From Zingiber officinale (taxonomy: Eukaryota; Streptophyta; Magnoliopsida; Zingiberales; Zingiberaceae), in the NCBI RefSeq assembly GCF_018446385.1, contig NC_055987.1, positions 30,014,202 through 30,078,201 of the forward strand: a DNA stretch of 64,000 nt. Direction: 5' to 3'. Position numbers and translations under genes: made by a program. The notes beneath the pieces are model-generated. The model searched no databases. It saw only the letters and a list, made by a program, of their open reading frames with translations, and was not told the DNA's origin. Shown here piece after piece: positions 23,607 through 34,545 of the stretch (its first letter is position 1; each line of letters opens with the position of its first letter).

Positions 23607-25120
23607 GCCATGTTAGTAAATTGTAATCAAACATGTAATCCTGATTTATACAAGAAAATATAAAGAGATAATTTTGCAAGTTTAAGTAGCCAATGCATTC
23701 CAAAAGAATAATTCATTCAAAAATAGTCATGTAAGACTCATGATTAATCACACTTGAGCAAATTTAGTGATACGGTGATAAAGGGAGGCCTACTAAGTAT
23801 AGGTCAAAGGATGAAGATAGCAGTCGACGTGGAGGTCAAAGTCAAGAAAGTCAATGCCAGAGAACCAACGAGCTCACCAAAGGGGGTCGAGTGGAGCTCT
23901 ACTGCAATGGTTGGTCGGGCATGAAGCTCCTGACCAGCAAAGAGTTGGTCCAAACAAAACGCCCATACAACCAAGATCATCAGACACTCATCACGGAGCA
24001 GAGGAGCATCGGGGCAACCGGAGTGTTAGTCCAGTCGGACGGAAATGAGCCAATGTACCTAGTTACTACAAGGAAGAGCAATCGATGTTGACCGAGCGGA
24101 GGTACGTACACCGACAGAGGTATGTGTTATTTACTATTCACGCTTGTGTCTACTGTTGCTCTGTCTTTTTTATCTTTTCGGTGACTGACTTGAGCGTTGG
24201 AAGACCAAGGTCGGGACCCCTTCCCTGGCTCGGCACTGACATTTCCTGTGTTGCAGAATGGAGTGTAATCTACATCCAGTCAATGCAGTAGCCATATTCC
24301 CAGCTTACCGTCTCCATGATTTGCAGAGATGATCATTTAGCATTTATACCAAAATCTCTCACTAGATTATTAAACTAGTTTACTAGGATTATATATAATA
24401 CAAGTAACTTAGAAGGCCATCATGAATATTGAGCTTAAGGATGCTTATGAGATCTGTTGAACTCACCCAACACTTAGGGATCTTGCAATGAAAAATGGTT
24501 AACATATAACTTTTTTTTTACTGTGAGACATACTATTATACAAGATAAATTATGTAAAACACTGCCTAACTCCACCTACCATCAGGTTTGAATGATGATG
24601 TCTCAAAACTTGAAAACCGTAACATGTCTCTGACACTAATTCTTCTCTTGTTAAAATAAAATAAAATAAAATAGGTATGAATAAGATGAAGAAATAAGAA
24701 TATTTCATACACTGCGTGAAACATAACAATATAACATGTTTATCAGACTCCTTCGAAAAACTAGTGCATATATCTTGCAACGTGATTGTCAAATAACATT
24801 TAAATACATTGTATGAAGGCAAAAGCAATCAATAAATCTCTCAAATAGACATAAAGTTGCTAACAACTAGGAAATCATGTACCTAGGAAAGAATAACTTA
24901 AACATCAGAAGAGGGAAGGGGCAAATCCCTCTCAGAGACAACCGAAACACCAGCTTGGCTAACCTTGTCATGTGGCACTAATGTCGGTAAGCGTTGCGCA
25001 AGGAACGACGATGCCCTTATTTAAATTATAAAATCTAGAAAGCATACTGTAAATGCCAAAAGATGCACCAAAATTACATCAAGTATAATCTAGCCTTCAA
25101 TCAAGAAGAAAAACTCAAGA
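23607..25120 (-). pseudogene. Truncated duplicate of the METTL18-like gene
   Basis: The segment is collinear with 47170-49340 of the functional gene, introns included, so it is a DNA-level duplicate and not a retrocopy. It keeps remnants of coding exon 1 (24877-25012), exon 3 (24585-24652) and part of exon 4 (24423-24483). Exon 2 is deleted (24770-24780 junction), and so is everything between intron 4 and the middle of exon 4. Exon 4 has lost one T, which shifts the frame. The start codon has become ATA and exon 1 has a stop. The catalytic SAM-binding and C-terminal exons are absent. A 568-bp solo LTR interrupts it. Confidence 0.85.
23768..24335 (+). mobile_element. 568-bp solo LTR (Tat-like gypsy) in the pseudogene
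   Basis: The element starts TGATACGGTGATAAAGGG and ends GATGATCA, flanked by TTTAG (23763-23767 and 24336-24340). The functional gene lacks it at the matching intron position. A block TGACTTGAGCGTTGGAAG (24185-24202) is a motif seen in Tat-type gypsy LTRs. A similar block in opposite orientation is at 61080-61115. Confidence 0.75.
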
Positions 25121-25189
25121 AGTCTTCCAAGTCAACTGTCTTACCTAGCCCTCTCCGTGGGATTAGTAAAAGTTTGGTTAAAGCGAATT

Positions 25190-28100
25190 ATGTTATATTT
25201 AAGAGGTGTCATAAGAAAATCGTCTTACATATTATATTATTAATTGGATAAATAAATTTTTTATTTGAGTGTGCATTTTATATGCATGTGATATTGATAT
25301 TAAACTCAATTGATGAAATTCATAATATAACGCATAACATGAGAGAAATTATGATTGAATCATAATTAGTGGATATCTTTCCATGTATTATTATATACAT
25401 ATTGAAATATTTCCTATTCAATGAAATTGATAAGATTGAACATTATCAAATCTATAAGACTAGCATATATTATGTTTCTTGTTTTAGCCAAAGAGTCGAT
25501 CCTTACTGGCAAGAAATGTTGGGATGTTAAGAGTTAAGATATGGATATTGGTTAATGGTAATTAGTTCATTAGATGTGGCATGTTATGAGAATTCATGTG
25601 GTTCTAAACATGTCTATGAAGATTTCATTGTAGCTCGAGTATAAATTTTCTTCGAATTGAGATATTTAAATCATCTTGGTCATTGAGACTTATACTTTGA
25701 TATCTTACGTAGGCATCTTATCAGAGGTGTTGTCATGGGATGATTGGGTATAAATCGATATGCCCGAAGATGTTTGAATAGATCATAAAGAATTCACCAC
25801 TCCTTTTACAAGGAGACGTATATCCTATGACATCTTGTCAGGATTATTACTTATAAGTGTTTGGCCAAAACATTACATGTCAAGAGAATGATCTTCTTGG
25901 ACACGTATTTGAGTAATTTGAATCTATATGATAAAAAAACTACTACTTGAGTTAGGTGTGATGTAGTTAGCCTAGTGGAGACTGACATATAGACTATGTC
26001 CTTAACTAAATGAGTATATGATGAGTGAAAGGAATAGACGTGCTGACTATTGTAGCTACTGAAAGGTTTTAGATTTAATTCTGGGATCAACTGTGATTTT
26101 CATTTAATTAGGAATCATGATACACTACAAAGTGTCACTCATAATTGATGGTTAATTATGAATGATCAACATAAATCAAAAACCTATTGGGTCACACGCA
26201 CTACGGATATATTTGAAAGACTTAAAACAAGTTACAGAATTGAATTCTCAGATTGAGAGAGACTAAGTTTGATATGACTAAATGATGAGCAAATATAAAA
26301 GATACTTATTGGATGGAAGCGATGGTGGGCCACGTCTGTTTTAGACGAGTTAGATTCATTATGATTTAATAATAAATCAAATTGATTTAGTTTAGTTATG
26401 AACTAAAGTTGGTTTAGTTATAATCAAGATGGTTTGGTTTTGAACCAAACTTAATAGTAATGGATCTCGTTGCTATTGAGTTTTGGGTTTAGGAGATGAC
26501 TTGCTCCTCAAGTTATTGATGAGGTGTATAAATATACCCCCTCCATGAGGAGAGTTATTGATTGGAATTGGATAACCTAATTTGATTAGGATTTCCTCTC
26601 CTTTCTTTATCGTCGAACACACAAAAGGGATTTCCCCTTTTGTTATGTTGTTGCCGCCCAAGGAGAAACATCGGCTGCCAGCCTTGCTACAAGCCAGCGA
26701 GCTCCAACCGCCTGCTAGCAGCCATCTCCGACCACCAAAAGGACCTAGAGGCATTAGACAATAGCAAGACGAGGTTGTCCTCTTGCTGCCACCGCCCAAA
26801 ATCCACTGCCTGCAGCCTTTTGTTGTTGTCGGACCTTCTAGCTGCCCACTAGCAGTCGTCTGCCAACCTTCTGTCGGTGCAATAAAAGCCAATGATCAAA
26901 TTTAAATTTTGAAGAATGACAAATGGATTAAAGTTAGATTTTGTGTTATTTAATACTTTTATCGAGTGTGCAAGACTTGATGAGTCTGGAGGACTTGACA
27001 CCAAGCTAAAATCCAGCTAGGTATGTTAGACCTGATAGCTGGTGGGAAGTCCATATATAGGTCAAGAAATGACCTAATATCTGGCGGAAAGTCTAATTAG
27101 ATCTGCGAAACCTGATAGCTTGCTGAAGTCTAGTTGAATCTATAGACCTGACAACTAGTGGGAAGACCTGGTGGGTCTAAGGAGAGTTAAACAATTCTAC
27201 ATAGTAAGTGAGGTAAGTCACTAGAGGAGAGTGATCCGGTGAGAACGAGTCCCCATTAGGGACTTTAGACACTGGTCCAGCTTAGATCCATTTTGGAAGT
27301 CTAACCTGAGACCAAAACTAGGTCATGGTCTAGAGGACGAAATCTAATTAATAATGCTTATAATTGTGTTAATTCTATTTTACAAGTTCTATTATTTTTC
27401 TATGCACTAATATGTTTCTGCAAGAGTTAGAAGTAAAAGAAACCTCATATATTATTTACTTGAGCCGCCTTGGATTAGTTTGGAGGCACCTTGAAGCAGC
27501 TGGTTGAAGCCTCTACGTTGGAGGTGCAAGGCGCCTCAGTTGTAAGGAGATATCTCAGTGCTGGAGGCGCGGAGGCGCCTTAGGAGGAAGAAGGTGCCTC
27601 CCCGCGCAGATAAGGATTACGACTGTGAAGGATAGAGCCTCAGTAAATTGAGGTACTCTAGTAGGAAGGAGGCACCTCTGCGCGAATAAGATCCACTATA
27701 TTCGGTGAAGATCAGATCAACCGAAGACTCCTCCAAGGGAAGGAGACACCTCGGATCTTCTATAAAAGAAGCTGTTGAACAATGCAATCGATAACATCCC
27801 TAATACATGCTCCTACGACTATTTCACTACTCGGACTTCGTGTTGCTGCTCTACTACAATATTGCTATGTCTGACTACTACAGACGGACTGACACCATAC
27901 GAGCACTTTCATTTTGGCATCTTCGTGTTGGTAACAACTTTTAAATTTATGCTTACTTTACATACTTGCAAAAGGAAAGTGTAGAGTTGTTACACTTTCC
28001 TATTCATTTCTTTATATTCGGTTACTCTTCCGGAGGTTTCGGAAGAGAATTTAGTGGATTATCCATCGATAAATCTGAGGGGCCTAGGTCTTGGAGTAGG

Positions 28101-28768
28101 AGTCGCCGAAAACACAGAACCAAGTAAATCGATCGTGATCTTGAGTTTGCTTCTTATTTCTGTTTTGTTTTATTCTGCTGCATACTTTATTTTAAAAGTA
28201 AGAAAAGAAAAGTTTTTTTAAAAACACGCGATTCCCCCCCCCCCCCCCCCCCCCCTCTCCTCCTCCTCATGTGCATTCAATCCTACCTTCGAGTTGTCGG
28301 ATAGAAGCTCCTTCCGCCAACAGTAGCCTCAAGGTCATCGAACAACAAGAAAAGGTTGCTTGTTGCCTCTCCTCTTTTGTGTCGGCCAAGAAGTTGGTCA
28401 GAATTCGCTTTGTACTACTGAGTTGCCCTCGCTGTCGAGCACAAAGTTGAGTTATAGATCTCTCTCTCAAATTTCATCATCTCCTCTATTTGTCTAGTAC
28501 CAAATCAGAGATGAAACATGTGTCTTAGAAAAGTTGTCTTGAAGATATCTCAATGTGGATATCAATAGATGCAAAATTTGTCAAGTTTGCTAGTTGATGT
28601 CGTTCTCACTCAACATCATCCAGAAGGTATAATTTCCATTTTGAAATTTATGTTCTATGTCTATATCTTCATATGTGTATATCTTGTATGCGTGTGATGT
28701 GCATGTTATAATAATTTAAGAAATTATTATGTTTCCGCTACTTGTTTATAAAATAAAATTTTAAAACA
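25190..28768 (+). mobile_element. Ty1/copia-like LTR, split by a SIRE LTR
   Basis: The flanks of the nested SIRE LTR form one continuous non-coding unit with LTR character: a TATA-like GTATAAATATACC (26527-26539) with transcribed-leader-like sequence downstream, and a right part reaching TTTCCGCTAC then AAAACA near 28768. There are no coding domains. Neither end is confirmed by a duplication, so both boundaries are approximate. Long stretches here hold only scattered short ORFs. Confidence 0.45.
26872..28285 (+). mobile_element. Solo SIRE-type LTR (D)
   Basis: It starts TGTCGGTGCAATAAAAGCC and shares the SIRE LTR plan: GAGGCGCC-type palindromes (27470-27700), a TATA-like CTATAAAAGAAG (27757-27768), the CTTGGAGTAGGAGTCGCC block, a C run of about 21 bases (28237-28257) and an end ATTCAATCCTA. 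It is flanked by CCTTC (26867-26871 and 28286-28290). The final CA of the usual ATCCTACA is missing. Confidence 0.8.
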
Positions 28769-28773
28769 TACCA

Positions 28774-29238
28774 TAGAGACACCCAACAAATTAACCGACC
28801 GAATTTAAAAGTCTAGATTGGTTATTTTAGGAAATTGAATCTTTGTATTAAAAAATATTGATTATTTCGATTAATTCAGTTCAGTCTCAATTTTAAAACT
28901 CTTAATTAGGTTAAACTAAATAAACCAATTTATTTTATTCCCCTTATACAATCATCACAATTGTTAGTAATTTTGTATGACCTCGATACTAAGTTCTCAA
29001 AGATGCCACTAGCAACGATAAACTAGTACATGTTCTCAAAGCCACCAACTTAAAGGTTATAATTAGATAGAAATATATCATTATTGGAAAGTTCTGTTAA
29101 TTCGATCAAAAACTAAATTAACCGATAGTTTATCGGTTCTGTTTATTTGATTTTTTTAGAAAGTTCGATTGGTTAGATTAGTTTTTAAAAAAATCAATTT
29201 CATCATCGGTTCAGTTTTGTGTTGATTGCTCATCCCTA
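28774..29238. mobile_element. hAT-like MITE, decayed copy 1
   Basis: The right end reads TTGCTCATCCCTA, the complement of the TAGGGATGAGCAA end seen in the MITEs at 29800-30330 and 51429-51858. The interior shares the AACTAAATTAACCGATAGTT and GGTTCTGTTTATTTGA character of those copies. The left end is decayed and no duplication is evident. Confidence 0.45.
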
Positions 29239-29799
29239 TCCCCACACACAAAAGAAAAAAGTAAAAAGAAAAATAAATATATAACCAAATCTTTAGCGAG
29301 GCTATTTATTAGCTGCATATATTTTCTTCCCCTCTATGATATCTCTTCCCCTCTTTCTTCCATCTCTTCGACTATATATGTAGATGAAGCGAGCGCTTTT
29401 GGAAGAGAGAGTGAGATATCAAGATGTCGTCCCCAAGAAAAGGACGATTCGTTCCCCAACCCTGGCGGATCTGAGGAGTCGGTAGCGGGCTCATAGATGG
29501 TTACCATCAATGGGGATAAGGAGGTTGCCTTGAGAAGGAGATGCTTCACCGTCGCTTATGTCGATTGATTCAATTGGCCTCGTTCCATATATGAAGATAT
29601 CAAAATCTCATGGTGAAGGTTCGGGAAAAGCACAGAGAATACATGTTGCAACACAGGATTAGCGAGGGGATGAAAAGGAGGGGAAGGAGCCTGAGCAAGA
29701 TTAAGGGGAGCGAGGAGGTAGGAACAAGGACGAGTTGCCAAGGGGAAGCAGGAGGAGATAGAGGTAAAGAGAGAGGCCTTGCTTTACAAGCCTTGCACG
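29239..29799. other. Unassigned island between two MITEs
   Basis: This stretch has balanced composition and several short ORFs in both directions. For example, a plus-strand Arg/Lys/Glu-rich ORF of 75 codons begins at 29610. None resembles a family I recognise. A TATA-like CTATATATG lies at 29371. It could be a captured gene fragment or an old repeat. Confidence 0.3.
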
Positions 29800-30330
29800 T
29801 AGGAATGAGCCAATGGTTCAAAATCAAACTGATTTAACTAAAACAAACAAATAGAATTTTTTTAAACTAATTGAATTGACCAAACTTTCTAACACAAATC
29901 GAACAATCCGAACCAATAAAACATCGGTTAATTCAATTTTTAAACAAATTAACCAAACTTTCCAACAATGATACATTTCTATCCAATTTTAATTTTTAAG
30001 TCAATGACTTTGAGAACGTGTATTTTATTATCAGTGTTAGTGGTAACTTTAAGAACGTGGCATTATTGGATATCATGTAAAATCATAGGTTGGATACTAT
30101 GCACCATCCAAATACCTAACAATTGTGATGGTTGCAAAATTGAATTGAAATAAATCAGTTTATTCATTTTGATTGAATTAGGAGTTTTAAAACTAAAATT
30201 GAGCTGAATTAACAAAAATAATCGATATTTTTAAATAAAAAATTCAAAATTTTAAAATAACTTAATTAAATTTTTAAATTCAGTTGGTTCAATCAATTAA
30301 TTCGATTTATTAAACTTTTGCTCATCCCTA
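29800..30330. mobile_element. hAT-like MITE, copy 2
   Basis: The ends TAGGAATGAGCCAA and TTGCTCATCCCTA are inverted repeats. The flanking octamers cttgcacg and cttatccg agree at five of eight positions, a decayed 8-bp hAT duplication. There is no transposase ORF. Copies in the same style are at 28774-29238 and 51429-51858. Confidence 0.6.
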
Positions 30331-30337
30331 CTTATCC

Positions 30338-30912
30338 GTTCGTGATAAATAGGTATGGATTCTTAAATCTTTTCTTAAGTTATAGATTCCTATTCTTTTG
30401 CTTGGCATTTAGGGTAGTTCTTTTACATATCTAAGAATGGTGAACCAATTACATTTGTGAAGCCAATTTTGGTAGCTTCTTTGCTACCTCCATCAATAGG
30501 GAGTACCAGGGGGGCATAATACAAACTTTAAGAAATGTTGGAGTAGATGAGGAGCATAATAGAATCTTTAAGAAATGTTGGAGTAGATGAGGAGCATAAT
30601 AGAATCTTTAAGAAATGTTGGAGTAGATGTATCCTCCATGAATCTTACTAATAATATGTCAGATTCAAGCCAAAAGAAGAGAAGTATTGAACTCTGCTAA
30701 AGATTAGAAGGATGAGATTTGATCAAGTTATATTTCCTATTAATGCATGATGTGGGAGAAAGTATGGGCTTCACATGACAAGTCCAGAGACCTAGTCAAC
30801 TTAGACCCTAAGTAGATATGAGATAAGATATAATTGGGATCAAAGCCATCATATTGTGAAGATTAATCAGATTGATTGAGCCTGCAATAAGCTACAAATA
30901 AGTCGATCGAGA
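30338..30912 (+). repeat. Left arm of a long inverted repeat
   Basis: About 575 bp here is the reverse complement of the right arm (40684-43260 minus its insertions). Matching landmarks include ATCTTTTCTTAAGTTATAGA, TTTTGGTAGCTTCTTTGC, CCTATTAATGCATGATGTGG and AGAGACCTAGTCAACTTAGA. This arm has its own tandem expansion (30511-30630). Confidence 0.8.
30511..30630. repeat. 40-bp tandem repeat, three copies
   Basis: The block AGAAATGTTGGAGTAGATG recurs at 30531, 30571 and 30611. The matching position in the right arm has a single copy, so the expansion is specific to this arm. Confidence 0.9.
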
Positions 30913-30984
30913 TATGAAATGCATTGATCCAATCCGAGATAAGGGATGGGTTGACTAGGTCAAGTAGTCGTCTTTTAGGTTAAA

Positions 30985-31230
30985 CTCTATCAACTTCTGT
31001 TGGGTCGACTTCTGATTGGTTGGCTTCTGGCGGGTTGGCTCCAAGCGAGTTGACTTCTAGCGAGTCAGACTCCGACGAATCATCTTCTATCGAATCAGCT
31101 TCTTCTCGATCAATTTTTGTCGGTTGGCTTCTACTGAGTCAGTTCCTACTGAGTTGGCTTATGATAAGTAGTGTCCTGATGAGTTAGCTTCTGGTGAGTC
31201 GAGTCTTGGTGAGTAGAATCAGCTTTGTTG
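30985..31230. repeat. 15-bp minisatellite, about 15 diverged copies
   Basis: Units such as GGCTTCTGGCGGGTT, GACTTCTAGCGAGTC and GGCTTCTACTGAGTC follow each other at a 15-bp period. The array lies between the left inverted arm and the gypsy solo LTR. Confidence 0.75.
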
Positions 31231-33069
31231 AAAGTGTTACGCCCCAAAAGAGTTCCTACCCGACAAACGGGCAACATCTTCCCTATAACTGTGACAATAT
31301 GAAACATGAATACAACCACAAGAATACTCAAACTATAATCATCAACCCACACAGCCGAAGCATACATAACCATGCTGTTATATACGCAGCCCACTCGATT
31401 GGAACAAAATGATGACAACTACGTAGTTGTATAATAAACAACTCACACGTCTATACTAAAAACACAACAGAAAATGAAAGGAAAACTCATACAAACCAAA
31501 AAGATACAATGTATGTTGGCACGATTTAAACATAACAAAATACCAACAACAGTAAAGAAATCACATGGATAAACACTAATTCAATGTCAATACCATAAAG
31601 AAAACATGTAAAAAAAAATAAGAATGAAGTAAAGACCATCTTTTGATGTGACATGGGATCAGCAGACAAGATACTCCAAGCGACTCCATAATTACTACCT
31701 GCTACCTAAGAAAACAGACAACACAGAAATACGGTGGTGAGTGCGGATCACTCAGCGGGTAATAGATAAGATAGTGCATGATCAAAATAAAATATGGAGA
31801 TCAAAGTATATAGTTTCATCAAAGAAATAAGAACATGATCATAAAATGACATAATGAATGTACATACTCAATCTGGATCTAACACATAATATCATGATTA
31901 TAATAACATAGTAAATGAACCTACCCAATTCGAAACTAATATATAAGGTTAAGATTGTAAATGACATAATAAATGCATATACCCGAATCGGTCAAATACA
32001 CATGGTGTAATAAACAGTAAACTCACCATAAATCATCAATAAACTTGCTTGTAACACCTGAGCAATATAATCGACAGTATATACATGTATAATAAATGGC
32101 ATGTATGAAGCATGACAACCATATGCAACAATCATAACTCAAACAAGTGCAACATATCATAATCATATATAATTAGTATCTACTAGACATGTATGCAAAT
32201 ATATCTTCATAAGATACACCGCGCATCATATGCAAATACGCATGCATGCCATATGAGGTCACTCCCACCCGTCCCTCCACTTGCCACGACCCCTGTATAG
32301 CTGAGGGGTCGGGATAATGACAATGTACAACTCTCCAGCAAACACTACTCTCGAGTGGGCAAGGTGACAATGTGTTAAGTAGTTATCTAACTACATAGCG
32401 ATGGGGTCCCTGACTACTTACAACGTCTGATATCACAATGTCTAGTGATCGAGTTGCACGATAGGACAAGCGACAACTGCTCCAGCTACCACTACCCATG
32501 AGTGGTCGAGTGTGCAGCGCTAAAATGACTGACAACCCACTCAACCACAAGGGAGACATTTGATTGTCAGCATGCAATGAAAATGATGAGCATGATATAA
32601 TAATCATGATACCGACACGATCATCATCAATATAACACCTCAATCCACCATAAATACCTCCAGTACAATGATCCATCTAATGCAACACCAGACAGATACA
32701 CACCACATACGTATGCACCCTACAACATAGGTATAATCACATGATACCTCCAATATCACACCAAACAAATACACACCACATACGTATGCACCCTACAACG
32801 TAAGTATAATCACATGATACCTCCAATATCACACCAGACACAAAATCATCAACATAGTTATTATCGGCATAATATCCCCAATAGTCAGACACATGTACAC
32901 GCAGCATAAATACAATCAATATGATTTCTCCAATAGTAAACATTGGGCATGTGTACACACATAGCATGTAAATGGATAATCAACCAGGTGAGTCCTACAA
33001 CACATACCAATCATATGTAACTCAACATAAAATGCATAATCAGCATGTTAACTTAGTCAATAAGATATC

Positions 33070-34282
33070 TGTTGGTGCGGGAAGCAACCGATGATCGAAC
33101 CTTAATTTTGATAATGACAAAAGGGATTCAAAGTTAAGGTTAATTGTTATCTAACGAGCTTAAACAAGTTTGCAGGAAAGTCCTAACTGCGGTTAGGCAG
33201 GTGAAACCCCCTAAGAGGCGATAACCATAGGTCCAAGGGGATGGTAACCCTAGGTGGAGGAGAAATCCTAAGGGGGGGAGTAACCTTAGGTCCTAGGGGG
33301 AGGTAACCCTAGGTAGAGAAAAACCCTAGGGGGTGGTACCCTAGGTGGAAAGTTCAGTTGATCTGGATGACCGAACTGGCATCAGGTATGATCTCCAGAG
33401 TAGAGTAGGTGAGAACGCGTTCCCCGGAAGAGAGAACAGTAGACGTCGGTTCGACCTAGGGTTTTCGGTCGGAAATTCAAAGTCAGAACCGGACAATCCA
33501 GAGACTGTCGAATACTCTTTTTATTGTATTTATATGTGTGCTAACTTTGTCTTGCAAGGTATGTGGGTGTTTTGTGAACTAACATATTTTGTAAGGACTA
33601 AAGTGCACATCTTGCCTTGGATGAACAGTACCCGAGGCGCCCTCATGGAGCTTGAGGCGCCTCGGGTGCAGAGTGTGAGCTGGATGCGAAGAGGAGCTGG
33701 AGGCACCTCAATGGTCATTGGAGGCGCCTTGGACCACTGCTTTGAGGCACCTCAAAGGGTGATGGAGGCGCCTTCAACCAGATAAGTTGCGACCAGTTCT
33801 ATTCTGATCTGCAGGGCTGACTCGGCAAGTTGGAGACACCTTGGACAAGCTTGGAGGCGCCCTCAACAGCCTATTTAACGCCACTTAGACCAGCAACCCA
33901 ATCAATGATCTGAAAAGCCATCTATCTTCAACAAGCTGCTAACGTGACGTTCCGACCAAGCTATGACAAGCCACAGATGACCCGAAGCTTCAGTTTTAAG
34001 ATTTCTTGTTATCGGTATAAGTTTTCAATACTGTTAAATTGTAATAATCTTGTACACTTTTGCGCTATATAGTTGTTGTCCACCGAAAGCGATCAACGAT
34101 CGCGGGCCTTGGAGTAGGAGTCGCTCAAGGCTCCGAACCAAGTAAATACTTGGGTCCTTTCTGTGTGTTTGATTTTATTTCCGCTGCTTTACTCGTCGAA
34201 TTTCTGGTTACGAAATGCGTAAAAGGCACGAGCGCTATTCACCCCCCCCCCCCCCCCCATCTAGCGCCATCTCGATCCAACA
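33070..34282 (+). mobile_element. 5' LTR of SIRE C
   Basis: The LTR runs from TGTTGGTGCGGGAAGC to CTCGATCCAACA, directly before the PBS. It includes the CCCTAGG-rich repeats (33210-33340), GAGGCGCC palindromes (33635-33870), a TATA-like CTATTTAACG (33872) and a C run of about 17 bases (34243-34259). Confidence 0.9.
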
Positions 34283-34284
34283 AT

Positions 34285-34296
34285 TGGTATCAGAGC
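34285..34296 (+). other. Primer binding site of SIRE C
   Basis: TGGTATCAGAGC, two bases after the 5' LTR, is complementary to initiator methionine tRNA. It is identical to that of SIRE B. Confidence 0.85.
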
Positions 34297-34545
34297 GGGG
34301 TAGCTTCGATTTGGTGCAACCACCAATCAAGCATTCTTTTCGTGGTGATTTTTTTTTTCAGAGTCGATCATAATCGATATTCTTGCCATTTTCCGATCTT
34401 ATTTCTTTCGTAATCGGACTTGTCTCGAAGTTGGTGCAACACCACTCGAGATCGTTATTTATTTTTACTTTTATATCGCACTGCTAATCCAGGATCAAGT
34501 CTTGGGACAATCTTTTCATTTATTTTTCGTGTGCAAGTTTTTCAA

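Noticed and set aside
26473..26892. Minus-strand ORF of 139 codons, Gly/Ser/Trp-rich
   Set aside because: It covers the leader part of a copia-like LTR and crosses into the nested SIRE LTR boundary, so it is a chance frame.
33345..33785. ORF of 146 codons in the SIRE C 5' LTR, with a related ORF at 37918-38169
   Set aside because: It spans U3 with the GGCGCC palindromes, is not matched in full by the other LTR, and has no domain.
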